Assembly (NCBI GenBank): GCA_031414415.1
Contig: JANNVK010000088.1
Location: 1 to 64,000 of the forward strand
Origin: JANNVK01 sp031414415
GTDB taxonomy: Bacteria; Acidobacteriota; Blastocatellia; Pyrinomonadales; Pyrinomonadaceae
Direction of reading: 5' to 3'
Length of the DNA: 64,000 bases
Positions 18,032 to 26,714 of this stretch are shown here, in pieces (position 1 is the stretch's first letter; each line of letters begins with the position of its first letter). The notes beneath the pieces are model-generated. The model was not told the DNA's origin, did not search any database, and saw nothing but the letters and a program-made list of their open reading frames with translations. A program made the translations under genes and the position numbers.

Positions 18032-18556
18032 TTACTGATTGCCATCTTTCATATTTCGTTCGCTTTCGAGATAAGTTTTGTCCGATTTCGTTGTGTCTGG
18101 CGACGTGTGTGCGTGAACAATTTTCCAATCTTTTCCAATTAATTTGAAAACCAAAGTCATTCTACCTGAGGCATTTTCAACTTTTTCTTCGTATTCTTGT
18201 TTTTGAATCCATTTACAAGAAACATAAGCAGAATTTGGGCTGAGCATTTCAATTCGTAAACCGGTTGTTTCAATCGTTACGTTGGTTGTTTTTGCATATA
18301 GATTCTCGCGAATCGTTTTCATATTTTCCCAACCGATTGTTGCCGAACCATTGTTGTTGAAAAATAATGTTCGGTCTGATTTTTCATAAACACTCATAAC
18401 TTTTCCCGCATCTGCTTGTTTAATACCTTCAATTAAACGTTCAAAAGCGACACGCACAGCTTTTGTTTGATCAACTTTTACTGTTTTGGTTTTTTGTCCA
18501 AATGCAACAACTGTAAATGCTAAAATTGTCATAACTGCAATCATTAATTTTTTCAT
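18032..18556 (-). CDS. Secreted NTF2-like/SnoaL-fold protein
   Basis: A 174-aa protein with a signal peptide (ending VVAFGQ) and a single NTF2-like domain of the ketosteroid-isomerase/SnoaL type: AFERLIEGIKQADAGKVMSVYE at the start and WKIVHAHTSPD at the end. Such domains bind small molecules or act as accessory subunits. It has a good GAGGT ribosome site and lies 18 bp downstream of the DUF445 gene on the same strand. Confidence 0.75.
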   Translation of the reverse strand: MKKLMIAVMTILAFTVVAFGQKTKTVKVDQTKAVRVAFERLIEGIKQADAGKVMSVYEKSDRTLFFNNNGSATIGWENMKTIRENLYAKTTNVTIETTGLRIEMLSPNSAYVSCKWIQKQEYEEKVENASGRMTLVFKLIGKDWKIVHAHTSPDTTKSDKTYLESERNMKDGNQ

Positions 18557-18574
18557 ATCAACCTCAAAATAATT

Positions 18575-20158
18575 TTACTTAAAAAATATGTGGAGAATTC
18601 CTTGAACAACTCCAATAATAAACCCGAAAAACGCACCGAACAATTCGATAGTTCTAAGATGTTCTTTGGCGATTGAAAGCACAAGTTTTTCGAGCTTTTC
18701 TGCTGGATAATTTTTAATTTTTTCTCGAACAACACCGCCAATATCAAATTCGCGAATCGCTTCAGGCAGTTTTTCTTTAGCCGCAGTTATTATTGCATTT
18801 GTTAAGTTTTCTTCTGCTTTTTCGATACTTTCAACCGGAAAATGATCAGATAACTTCCCGATTGGTGTAACCAAAAGTCGTTCAATTTGTTTTGATAAAA
18901 CCTGATTTACGACGTTTGCGGTTTCATCTTTGCCGAGCAAATCATACAAGCCGTTAGAAAGAAGTTTTTTGAGTTTTGGTTCAACATCTGGATTTGCGGT
19001 TTGCAAAATTGCACGCAGAGAATGTGGACGAATATTTTGCAAAGTTGTTTTTAAATATCCGGAAATTGAAATTTGCATTTCGTCGCTCATCAATATTTTT
19101 GAAATATTATAACTAATTTGTTCTTTTAAAGTTTCAAGTTTTTCGGGTGCAATGTTTCCAATTATTTCGGGCAAAGGTCTCTGTAAAAGATTGTCAACAC
19201 TTGAGTTAAGAAAAAATTTAGCTTCTTCTGCAAAATACTCGCCTCGCAGAACTTCTTCTATCCGTTTTGGCAAAGTTTTGTTTACCAAATCGTCAACCTC
19301 ATTCAATAAACTGTCTCGAGAAACAAAAACCTTCTTGAAAAATGCCAGATTTTCATAATAATCGTGGACTTCGCTTTTGATTAAAGCACCAATTTGGTTG
19401 CGTGTTTTCTCGGCAGTTGCAATTTCTGCTAATTGTTTAACGACAGGTTCAATTTGTTCATTTACACGATCTTTGAGAAGTAAAATGGCATCATCAGTAA
19501 ACATTTCACTAATCGGAGTTTCGGTATTTGCCAAATCATCAACTCGTTTGCTGATAAAATCTTTAATTTTTTGATGTAATGAAGGCTCTTTAGTAATCGA
19601 ACTAATCCGCGACTCGAGAAATATTAAAATTTTTTCAAATGATTCATCGTCTATCGTTTCTGAAAGTTTACTCGAAAAAATTTCATCGACTCTTTTTTCT
19701 ACAAATCCTTTGATTGTTTCAGACGTTTCCTCGCTCTTCAAAACACTCGCAATATGGTTACTAATTTTAAATTGAAGAGCGGAAATTGCGTCTAAAACAG
19801 TCTCGCGGGCAGATGCAGGAAGAGCTTCAATCAATGATGGATGATTTGTATCTAGTATTTCATTACTAAAATTATCAATTATTGTTCTAATTTTTTTTCG
19901 TAAAAAATCTTTTTCAAAAAGCTCATCAAGCACAGTTTCTTGAGAAACAAGTTCTTCACCGACTGCTTTTCCGATTGTATTTGCCAAACGCTCTCGATGT
20001 TTTGGAATCATTCCTTGTGGAAAAATCGTTAAACCAAATAATTTAATTGGTTTACGCGGACGAAATAACATTCTGACAGCAAGCCACGCACCAAGATAGC
20101 CGTGAATTGTCGCAAAAACAACGAGAACAATAATGTATGTCAAATCTTGAGAATTCAT
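18575..20158 (-). CDS. DUF445 family membrane protein (YheB-like)
   Basis: A 527-aa protein with an N-terminal transmembrane helix (about 6-30), the family block GYLGAWLAVRMLFRPRKPIKLFGLTIFPQGMIPKHRERLA, a long helical repeat region and a C-terminal transmembrane segment (about 500-522). DUF445 proteins are conserved but not functionally defined; envelope organisation has been suggested. Its start overlaps the stop of the upstream 127-aa gene by 1 nt (TAATG), implying translational coupling. Confidence 0.9.
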   Translation of the reverse strand: MNSQDLTYIIVLVVFATIHGYLGAWLAVRMLFRPRKPIKLFGLTIFPQGMIPKHRERLANTIGKAVGEELVSQETVLDELFEKDFLRKKIRTIIDNFSNEILDTNHPSLIEALPASARETVLDAISALQFKISNHIASVLKSEETSETIKGFVEKRVDEIFSSKLSETIDDESFEKILIFLESRISSITKEPSLHQKIKDFISKRVDDLANTETPISEMFTDDAILLLKDRVNEQIEPVVKQLAEIATAEKTRNQIGALIKSEVHDYYENLAFFKKVFVSRDSLLNEVDDLVNKTLPKRIEEVLRGEYFAEEAKFFLNSSVDNLLQRPLPEIIGNIAPEKLETLKEQISYNISKILMSDEMQISISGYLKTTLQNIRPHSLRAILQTANPDVEPKLKKLLSNGLYDLLGKDETANVVNQVLSKQIERLLVTPIGKLSDHFPVESIEKAEENLTNAIITAAKEKLPEAIREFDIGGVVREKIKNYPAEKLEKLVLSIAKEHLRTIELFGAFFGFIIGVVQGILHIFFK

Positions 20159-20541
20159 TAATAAACCTGAAAACCTTTACATTTCAGACAAAAATCGGAA
20201 AATTCCGTTAACCAATTATAACTTGCAGAATAATTTTTCCATTGCTCATTTGCATCACGATAAAACGTTCCATCATCAGGCTTTTCGGTGATTGTTAAAT
20301 CAAGAAAAATGCGTTTATTTGGATGTAGTTTCGGTAGAAATTCATCTTGAATTTTCTCACCGACTTTGTTTGCATCATCTTGCGACATTTTTGTTCCCAT
20401 ACCGTTATTTGCCATCTGATTTAATAATCTTTCGTCAACATAATTAAAACTACGAATAATTTCGAGTGTAGGTTTCCAAGTCCAAACATTTGCCGTCAAT
20501 TCAAATGCTTCACTTCCAATATCAATAATTGTAAAACTCAT
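20158..20541 (-). CDS. Hypothetical protein (127 aa)
   Basis: I do not recognise this family. It is soluble, rich in aromatic residues and acidic, with a C-terminal FCLKC pair that could bind metal. A clear GAGGG ribosome site precedes ATG 20541. It is coupled to the DUF445 gene (TAATG overlap), so a shared process is likely. Confidence 0.7.
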   Translation of the reverse strand: MSFTIIDIGSEAFELTANVWTWKPTLEIIRSFNYVDERLLNQMANNGMGTKMSQDDANKVGEKIQDEFLPKLHPNKRIFLDLTITEKPDDGTFYRDANEQWKNYSASYNWLTEFSDFCLKCKGFQVY

Positions 20542-20645
20542 AAAATTTCCCTCAAAAAAATGCTAAACGTGAATGTTTAAAAAAACAAGGATGAATTATC
20601 AAGCTCAATTATGAAGGGCGACAAAAAAACGGCTATAATATTTTT

Positions 20646-21671
20646 ATGACAAAGCCAATTTCTTATGCAGATGCAGGAGTTTCAATCGATAACGCAAATC
20701 TTGCGGTTGCGAAAATACGACAATTTGCAAAATCTACTTTCAATTCTCGAACGCTTACCGAAATAGGAAGTTTTGGCGGAATGTTTTCCGCTGCATTTCC
20801 TGATATGGAAGAACCGATTTTGGTTGCTTCTGCTGATGGTGTCGGCACAAAACTCAAAGTTGCATTTATGGCTGATGTGCATAACACGGTCGGGCAAGAC
20901 CTTGTAAATCATTGCGTTAATGATATTTTGGTTCAAGGAGCAAGACCTCTTTTTTTCCTCGATTATTTTGCGACTGGAGTTGTAAATCCTGATGTAACCG
21001 CATCAGTCGTCGAAGGAATGGCAATCGCTTGTAAGGAAAATGGCTGTGTTTTACTCGGTGGTGAAACTGCCGAAATGCCTTCGATGTATGCAGACGGCGA
21101 ATATGATTTGGCAGGTTTTATTGTCGGAATTGTTGATAAACCAAACGTTATTGACGGAAAAACCATTAAAGCTGGCGATTGTTTGCTCGCTTTGCCATCT
21201 AACGGACTTCATACAAACGGATATTCACTAGCAAGAAAACTATTGTTTGAAATTAGTAATTACAATGTAAACACAAAGCTGGATGGATTAGACGGAACAC
21301 TTGAAGAAGTTTTGCTGAAACCACACAGAAGTTACTTAAAACCGTTGGAATCTTTACTTGGAACCGGAAAAATCAAAGGTCTAGTGCATATCACAGGTGG
21401 AGGACTGACGGAAAATATTCCAAGAATTTTACCGAATAATGTTTCAGTAGAAATTAAACGCGGAACATGGGAAGAACTTACGATTTTTGGGATTATGCAA
21501 AAACTTGGAAATGTAGAAGATGGAGAAATGTTCCGTGCGTTTAATATGGGCATTGGGATGGTGATTGTTTGTGCTCAGGATGATAAAGAATTTATTAAGA
21601 AAAGTTTAGGCGAAGAGTGTAAGGAAATCGGCAAGGTTTTGGAAGGATCTAAAGAAGTTGAAATAATCTGA
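20646..21671 (+). CDS. purM: Phosphoribosylformylglycinamidine cyclo-ligase (AIR synthetase)
   Basis: A 341-aa enzyme of de novo purine synthesis that closes FGAM to AIR using ATP. The family motifs SADGVGTKLKVA, DLVNHCVNDILVQGARPLFFLDYFA, LLGGETAEMP, GLHTNGYSLAR and HITGGGLTENIPR are intact. It and purN, on the same strand, would normally be neighbours but are separated here by three genes of other character (21685-22846). Confidence 0.98.
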   Translation: MTKPISYADAGVSIDNANLAVAKIRQFAKSTFNSRTLTEIGSFGGMFSAAFPDMEEPILVASADGVGTKLKVAFMADVHNTVGQDLVNHCVNDILVQGARPLFFLDYFATGVVNPDVTASVVEGMAIACKENGCVLLGGETAEMPSMYADGEYDLAGFIVGIVDKPNVIDGKTIKAGDCLLALPSNGLHTNGYSLARKLLFEISNYNVNTKLDGLDGTLEEVLLKPHRSYLKPLESLLGTGKIKGLVHITGGGLTENIPRILPNNVSVEIKRGTWEELTIFGIMQKLGNVEDGEMFRAFNMGIGMVIVCAQDDKEFIKKSLGEECKEIGKVLEGSKEVEII

Positions 21672-21684
21672 AATTATAAATTTT

Positions 21685-22008
21685 ATTTCTGTCCTTTTTA
21701 TAATTGCAGCCGTTTGCTTACTTTCTGCGTTTCTTATTTTTGATAAAATCGTCAATTTTCAAAAGAAGCATAGCAAAGAATCATGGGAACAAGACGGAGA
21801 AATAGTAGGATTTTTTTCTTTTGATGCTTCAATTTCAAACGCCATAAACAGAAGCGGAAAGTTTCTTTCGTGGGCTTTTTTAAATGAAGATTGGATGAAA
21901 ACATCTAAAGTTTTCAGATTAGTTTGGCTGATGAGGTTATGCATCTATTCTTTTTGGCTTTTAGTTTTTGTTGGTTTTGTATTCAACCGTTCAATATTTA
22001 TCCGATGA
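21685..22008 (+). CDS. Small two-helix membrane protein lacking an ATG/GTG/TTG start
   Basis: Right after purM one frame is open from 21667 to TGA 22006-22008 and encodes a plausible protein: a transmembrane helix (SVLFIIAAVCLLSAFLIF), a soluble loop (about 60 residues, with ESWEQDGEIVGFFSFDASIS) and a second helix (FWLLVFVGFVFN). No ATG, GTG or TTG precedes the first helix; the only candidates are ATT at 21673 or 21685 (about 107-111 aa) or ATA at 21676. Either it uses a rare ATT start coupled to purM, it is reached by a +1 shift at the purM stop (ATC TGA A), or it is a remnant. No family is recognised. Confidence 0.55.
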   Translation: MSVLFIIAAVCLLSAFLIFDKIVNFQKKHSKESWEQDGEIVGFFSFDASISNAINRSGKFLSWAFLNEDWMKTSKVFRLVWLMRLCIYSFWLLVFVGFVFNRSIFIR

Positions 22009-22043
22009 AAAGTTCGTGTTAAAATGAATTTGAGGATTTATTT

Positions 22044-22427
22044 ATGGAAATTAGCGTCAAATTACCAAACAGTTTGTATCAAGATGTCTCCAATCTTGCT
22101 CAAGCGAATAAGAAAAGTGTCAGCGAATTCGTCAAAAATGCAGTACGGAAGGCTGTTGTTGAAGAATCGCAACCATTGGACAGACCTTTACTTCATTGTT
22201 CTGACTCGGAAGTCTTGGCTTTGGCAAATATGAAAATGTCCGAAGCTGAAAATAATCGGTTGAGCGAACTTTTTGATAATCAACGCGAGGAAAATATATC
22301 GCCGCTTGAAAGAAATGAATTAGATACTTTGATGAGAGTTTATGAAGTTGGAAATCTGCGGAAAGCACAAGGAATTGTTGAATCTGTTCAACGTGGATTA
22401 ATCAAAACATCCGATGATTTAGCATGA
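22044..22427 (+). CDS. Ribbon-helix-helix-type small DNA-binding protein
   Basis: A 127-aa protein. The first 45 residues (MEISVKLPNSLYQDVSNLA... SVSEFVKNAVRKAV) have the strand-helix-helix pattern of MetJ/Arc/CopG-type regulators and antitoxins. The rest is helical and acidic (SEAENNRLSELFDNQREE). A GAGGA ribosome site sits 7 nt upstream. It overlaps the HNH gene by 4 nt (ATGA), a layout typical of coupled antitoxin-toxin or regulator-effector pairs. Confidence 0.7.
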   Translation: MEISVKLPNSLYQDVSNLAQANKKSVSEFVKNAVRKAVVEESQPLDRPLLHCSDSEVLALANMKMSEAENNRLSELFDNQREENISPLERNELDTLMRVYEVGNLRKAQGIVESVQRGLIKTSDDLA

Positions 22428-22846
22428 GCCGAATCTCCGCAAAACTTGATAAAGAAATTAGGTTTGAAGCCAAAAACTGCTGTGGTTTTTGTTTGTGCGA
22501 ACAAAAATATGTGTTGGCTTGGCTTGAAATCGAACATATTATCCCGATTTCAAAAGGTGGAACCTCAGAAAGAGAAAACCTATGGCTTGCTTGCCCATAT
22601 TGTAATAGATTCAAACGTTCACAAACTCACGCAATTGATCCAATAACACAAAGAAAAGTTGTGTTATTCAATCCTAGAACACAAATTTGGAAGAAACATT
22701 TTGAATTTGATGTTGATAAAGCAACAATTTTAGGTAAAACAATTTGTGGTCGTGCAACAATTAACGCCTTAAATCTTAATTACAAACTTGCTCTGACAAC
22801 AAGATTTAGTTGGATTGTTGTTGGTTGGTATCCGCCTAAGGATTAG
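22424..22846 (+). CDS. HNH endonuclease
   Basis: A 140-aa protein with a complete HNH core: a zinc pair in CCGFCLCEQKY, EIEHIIPISKGGTSERENLWLACPYCN (His-His, Asn, then CxxC) and a following KRSQTH. It would cleave DNA. It is translationally coupled to the RHH protein upstream, and purN starts 5 bp downstream. Similar RHH/HNH pairs occur scattered in cyanobacteria and acidobacteria (recalled). Role could be toxin, homing or defence. Confidence 0.8.
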   Translation: MSRISAKLDKEIRFEAKNCCGFCLCEQKYVLAWLEIEHIIPISKGGTSERENLWLACPYCNRFKRSQTHAIDPITQRKVVLFNPRTQIWKKHFEFDVDKATILGKTICGRATINALNLNYKLALTTRFSWIVVGWYPPKD

Positions 22847-22850
22847 CCTT

Positions 22851-23450
22851 ATGAAAATTGCAATTTTAATTTCCGGTCGCGGATCAAATATGTTGGCAAT
22901 TGCTGAAGCTGCTAACGCTGGGCTGATTAAAAATTGTGAAATTTCTGTTGTTATTTCTGATAATAAAGATGCTCAAGGAATAGAAAAAGCTAACAAAATT
23001 GGGCTTAAAACAGTTGTTATTGAAAGAAACGGCAGAAAACGAGAAGAACACGATGCTGAAATTATTGCCGAGTTGAAGAAGTATAGCGTTGATTTTGTTT
23101 GTCTTGCGGGTTATATGCGACTTTTGTCGGCGGAGTTTGTTTTAGCTTTTCAGAACCAGATTATCAATATTCATCCAAGTCTTTTGCCTTCATTTCCGGG
23201 TTTAAATGCACAGCAGCAAGCGTTTGAATATGGCGTTTTTTTATCAGGTTGCACAGTTCATTTTGTAGATGAACAGCTTGATCACGGTGCTATAATCGCA
23301 CAAAAAAGTGTGATGATTGAACCGAATGACACACTCCAATCCTTATCCGAGAAAATTCTTCACGAAGAACACATATTGTATGTTGAAACTTTAAACAAGT
23401 TATCGACAAAGAAGTTTGAAGTTAAAGGAAGGAAAATTACCTTTGAATAA
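22851..23450 (+). CDS. purN: Phosphoribosylglycinamide formyltransferase
   Basis: A 199-aa enzyme that transfers a formyl group from 10-formyl-THF to GAR in purine synthesis. The motifs ILISGRGSNMLAI, LAGYMRLL, INIHPSLLPSFPG and GCTVHFVDEQLDHGAII are intact (catalytic Asn, His, Asp). ATG 22851 directly precedes the conserved KIAILISGRGSN, so an upstream start at 22815, inside the HNH gene, is rejected. Confidence 0.97.
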   Translation: MKIAILISGRGSNMLAIAEAANAGLIKNCEISVVISDNKDAQGIEKANKIGLKTVVIERNGRKREEHDAEIIAELKKYSVDFVCLAGYMRLLSAEFVLAFQNQIINIHPSLLPSFPGLNAQQQAFEYGVFLSGCTVHFVDEQLDHGAIIAQKSVMIEPNDTLQSLSEKILHEEHILYVETLNKLSTKKFEVKGRKITFE

Positions 23451-23539
23451 AACCTTTCATAAGCAATAAACGTTTTGACAAAAGCTAAAATTGGACGTAG
23501 AATTAAAGTTTTCGCTTTTGAGTGAAAGGATGTATAAGT

Positions 23540-23686
23540 ATGCCAAAAAGAACATTTCAACCAAACAACCGCCGTCGTGCTAAAAAACACGGATTTCGTC
23601 TTAGAATGTCTACCAAAAACGGTAGAAACGTATTGAAACGCCGTCGTGCGAAAGGACGAAAAACATTAACGGTTCATCATTATTAG
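23540..23686 (+). CDS. rpmH: 50S ribosomal protein L34
   Basis: A 48-aa basic protein (MPKRTFQPNNRRRAKKHGFR at the N-terminus, then MSTKNGRNVLKRRRAKGR). This is the standard L34 sequence with the usual length. It leads the conserved origin-proximal string rpmH-rnpA-yidD-yidC-khpB-mnmE. The next gene, rnpA, begins inside its 3' end. Confidence 0.98.
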   Translation: MPKRTFQPNNRRRAKKHGFRLRMSTKNGRNVLKRRRAKGRKTLTVHHY

Positions 23687-24081
23687 ATTTTAGTCTTCCG
23701 AAAGCGAATCGGCTTCGCAAACCAAGAGAATTTAAGGAAGTTTACAATACCGGAAAGCGTTTTGACGGGCGGTTTATGACGGTTTTTATAAAACCTGCGA
23801 CTGCTAGCAAACACCGAATTGGTATTACAGCTTCGAAAAAAGCAATTGGTAATGCAGTTAAAAGAAACCGCACGAAGAGACTTTTACGTGAAACTTTTCG
23901 TTTAAACAAATCAGAGCTTTTTAACTTAGCAAAGAATTATGATTGGGTTTTTAATGCGAAAAAATCGCTTTTAAAGGTAAAAGTATTTGAACCTTTGGAA
24001 GAATTTCGGAACATTCTCGCTAAAGTCAAAGTTTCTGAACAAATTAAAGGCGAAGAATCGTCTGTAAATGAATCAAAATGA
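23665..24081 (+). CDS. rnpA: Ribonuclease P protein component, probable ATT start
   Basis: RnpA binds the RNase P RNA to process tRNA 5' ends. The conserved N-terminal block (FSLPKANRLRKPREFKEVYN) and the RNR signature (KRNRTKRLLRE) are in one frame with no ATG, GTG or TTG between the upstream stop (TAG 23623-23625) and that block. The first ATG (23776) would delete it. ATT 23665 lies 8 nt after an AAGGA ribosome site and gives a normal 138-aa protein starting 7 residues before FSLPK; this overlaps rpmH by 22 nt. I infer ATT as the start. Its stop overlaps yidD (ATGA). Confidence 0.85.
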   Translation: MNGSSLLDFSLPKANRLRKPREFKEVYNTGKRFDGRFMTVFIKPATASKHRIGITASKKAIGNAVKRNRTKRLLRETFRLNKSELFNLAKNYDWVFNAKKSLLKVKVFEPLEEFRNILAKVKVSEQIKGEESSVNESK

Positions 24082-24287
24082 AGTATTTATTCATAGATAT
24101 TTTGAAAATTTACAAGACTTTTCTTTCGCCTTTTTTACCGATGGCGTGTCGGTTTACACCAAGTTGTTCGGTTTATACAATGGACGCAATCTCGAAATAT
24201 GGTGCTTTGAAAGGAACCTTTTTAGGTGCAAAACGTATTTTGAGATGTCAGCCTTTTTGCAAAGGTGGACACGATCCTGTCAAGTGA
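24078..24287 (+). CDS. yidD: Membrane protein insertion efficiency factor YidD
   Basis: A 69-aa protein with the family pattern YKTFLSPFLPMACRFTPSCSVYTMDAI and RILRCQPFCKGGHDPV, which includes the three conserved cysteines. It sits between rnpA and yidC as in most bacteria and aids YidC-dependent membrane insertion. Confidence 0.96.
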   Translation: MKYLFIDILKIYKTFLSPFLPMACRFTPSCSVYTMDAISKYGALKGTFLGAKRILRCQPFCKGGHDPVK

Positions 24288-24302
24288 TTTGAAATTAAAT
24301 AA

Positions 24303-26213
24303 ATGTCAGATAATAAACAATCAGTTCAATCCAGATTTTTACTTGCCGTTACACTTTCGATGTTGGTCTTTCTTGCTTGGGGTTATTTTTTCCCAACACC
24401 AAAGAAAGAACCTGTTGCAAATACTAATACCAATGTTGCAGCAAACACCGCACAAGTTCCATCTGTTACACCAAACACAAATCCACAGCAAATTGCGACG
24501 CAAGTTGCAACAAATGTTACTCCTGACAATACGCCAAACAAATTAATAACTATTAAAACACCGCTTTATCAAGTAAAACTTGATTCAAAAGGTGGTTTGG
24601 CAACAAGTTGGATTTTGTATAAAAACGTTCGCAAGCAAGGCGATGAACAACCATTATTTGCTGATGGTTCAACAAAAGAGAATAAAATTCCGCTTGAGTT
24701 GATTTCGCCTGAGGGCTTGGCAGCGTCACCTCGCGAGATTCCTTTTAGAATAATCACAGGCGATGCGAATTTAGATTCTTTAGTAAATGATCGTAATTAT
24801 GCTGTTGATACTGCTGATGTTGAATTGAATGGCTCAGAAAATAAAACACTGAATTTTACACTAAAAGAAGGTGATATTGAAGTAACAAAAACATTCACTT
24901 TTCGTGCGGACACGAACATTTCAGATTTAAAAATTAAAGCAACACGCAGCGGACAAACATTTTCTAATATTAAACTTTTGATTGGTGCTGCGATTGGCGA
25001 CCAAGGAATTAAACATCACAATTATTATCACATTGAGTCAGAAGCGGTTGGTTTTGTAAACAACACTGTTGATAGGCATGTTGCAAATTCATTTATTACA
25101 GCACCAAGCACGACCGGAAGTTTGAGTGTTCCTGGTGAAGTTGATTGGGCAGGTGTTGGCGATTCTTACTTTGCAATGGCAGCAATTCCTGCACAAAAGA
25201 CTCAAGGACTTGAATATAAAGTTTTTAGTCAAAAGAAGACTACCGAGCCGTTTTTTGACGGAATTATTTCTTGGATTACACGCTCGAAAACTACTGAAGT
25301 CACAAGGCATTTAGTTTCTGCACACGTCCCGATTATTGCCGACGGTTCGACAACAAAAATTTACACAGGTTCGAAAGATTATTTTACGTTGGCAAATTAT
25401 GATGTAAATTTAAAAACTGAGCTTGGAAGAGAAGTGAGCATCGGAGATTTGGTAAATTTCAGTTGGTATTCTTGGTTCCGACCGATAATTAAACCAATCG
25501 CGATTGGATTGCTCTGGTGTCTAAATTCAATCTATTCAGTTGTTGGAAATTATGGTGTTGCGATAATAGTGTTTACATTGCTGTTCTATTCGTTATTTTT
25601 TCCAATTCGCTGGTTTCAATCAAAAGCATTTAAGAAATCTGCCAAGAACGCTCCAAAGTTGAAGGAGATTCAAGATCGGCAGAAAGAATTGACAAAAAAA
25701 GGCGTTGCGATGGACGATCCGCGAATGCGTGAACTCCAAATGGAACAAATGAGAATGATGAAAGACACAATTCCGATTGCCGGATGTCTTCCGTTATTAC
25801 TCCAAATGCCTTTGTTTATTGCACTTTATACTGCTGTCACGATTGGGTTAGACTTCCGTCAAGCAACCTTTTTATGGCTTCCAGATTTAGCAGCCGGTGA
25901 TCCTTGGCACATTTTAGAATTTTTATTTGCGGCTTCAATGGCTGGTTCGATGATTTTAACGCCAACCACACCTGCGATTACGGATGAACAAAAAATGCAG
26001 CAAAAAATGATGACTTATATGATGCCCGTAATGATGCTCTGGGTTATGTGGGGAGCATCGGCGGGACTTTTGCTCTATTGGTTTTTTGGTAATATTGTAA
26101 GTTTTGGTCAACAATTTATTATTAATCGTATGAATAAAACTGAGGAACCACCTTCAAATATTATTGATGTAACACCAAAAAAAGCTGGCAATTTGAAAAC
26201 TGCAAAAATATGA
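24303..26213 (+). CDS. yidC: Membrane protein insertase YidC
   Basis: A 636-aa Gram-negative-type YidC: an N-terminal transmembrane helix (about 10-28), an Asn/Thr/Gln-rich linker, a large periplasmic beta domain (about 80-370) and the conserved Oxa1 core of five helices (VVGNYGVAIIVFTLLFYSLFFPI, then IPIAGCLPLLLQMPLFIALY). The arginine-containing first core helix region is present (PIRWFQSKAF). It inserts inner-membrane proteins alone or with Sec. Its stop overlaps khpB by 4 nt (ATGA). Confidence 0.97.
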   Translation: MSDNKQSVQSRFLLAVTLSMLVFLAWGYFFPTPKKEPVANTNTNVAANTAQVPSVTPNTNPQQIATQVATNVTPDNTPNKLITIKTPLYQVKLDSKGGLATSWILYKNVRKQGDEQPLFADGSTKENKIPLELISPEGLAASPREIPFRIITGDANLDSLVNDRNYAVDTADVELNGSENKTLNFTLKEGDIEVTKTFTFRADTNISDLKIKATRSGQTFSNIKLLIGAAIGDQGIKHHNYYHIESEAVGFVNNTVDRHVANSFITAPSTTGSLSVPGEVDWAGVGDSYFAMAAIPAQKTQGLEYKVFSQKKTTEPFFDGIISWITRSKTTEVTRHLVSAHVPIIADGSTTKIYTGSKDYFTLANYDVNLKTELGREVSIGDLVNFSWYSWFRPIIKPIAIGLLWCLNSIYSVVGNYGVAIIVFTLLFYSLFFPIRWFQSKAFKKSAKNAPKLKEIQDRQKELTKKGVAMDDPRMRELQMEQMRMMKDTIPIAGCLPLLLQMPLFIALYTAVTIGLDFRQATFLWLPDLAAGDPWHILEFLFAASMAGSMILTPTTPAITDEQKMQQKMMTYMMPVMMLWVMWGASAGLLLYWFFGNIVSFGQQFIINRMNKTEEPPSNIIDVTPKKAGNLKTAKI

Positions 26214-26659
26214 GCGAAATACAACAAAAAGTAGAAAGTTTGCTTTCGCAAACATTAATCGATTTTAAATTTGATTTAAATGTTGCGTCAAAAAAAATTG
26301 ACGATGGTTATTTGTTTAACATTACAGGAAGAGACGTGAGTTTCCTTTTGAATGAAAGCGGGGAAATGCTCGATGCACTTGAAGTCGTGCTTTTCCAAGC
26401 GTTTGGAAACGAAATAGAACGAAGCGAGCGTTTTATTTGTGACGCAGAAGGTTTTCGTCAAACAAGAAAATCTGAGCTCCAAGCAATGGCAAAGTTTGCC
26501 GCCCAAAACGTCAGAAAAACAGGCAGATCATTTACTTTTGGGGTTTTGAATTCGACAGAACGACGCGTTATTCACCTTTCATTGCAAGTCGAGGAAGATT
26601 TATTTACTGAATCAGTCGGTTCAGGAAGAGACAGGCGTTTGCAAGTTAGTCTTAAATAA
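26210..26659 (+). CDS. khpB: KH/R3H-domain RNA-binding protein (Jag/KhpB)
   Basis: A 149-aa protein with a degenerate KH domain (about 20-75; LLNESGEMLDALEVVLFQAFG) and an R3H-type domain (about 85-149; MAKFAAQNVRKTGRSFTFGVLNSTERRVIHLSLQ). It lacks the Jag_N domain seen in Firmicutes. It is found next to yidC in most genomes and is thought to bind RNA and influence envelope functions. Translationally coupled to yidC. Confidence 0.88.
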   Translation: MSEIQQKVESLLSQTLIDFKFDLNVASKKIDDGYLFNITGRDVSFLLNESGEMLDALEVVLFQAFGNEIERSERFICDAEGFRQTRKSELQAMAKFAAQNVRKTGRSFTFGVLNSTERRVIHLSLQVEEDLFTESVGSGRDRRLQVSLK

Positions 26660-26714
26660 TTATTCTCCAGATTTCAGACTTCTCAGCACTCAAATCTGGA
26701 AACTAAATTTGTAA

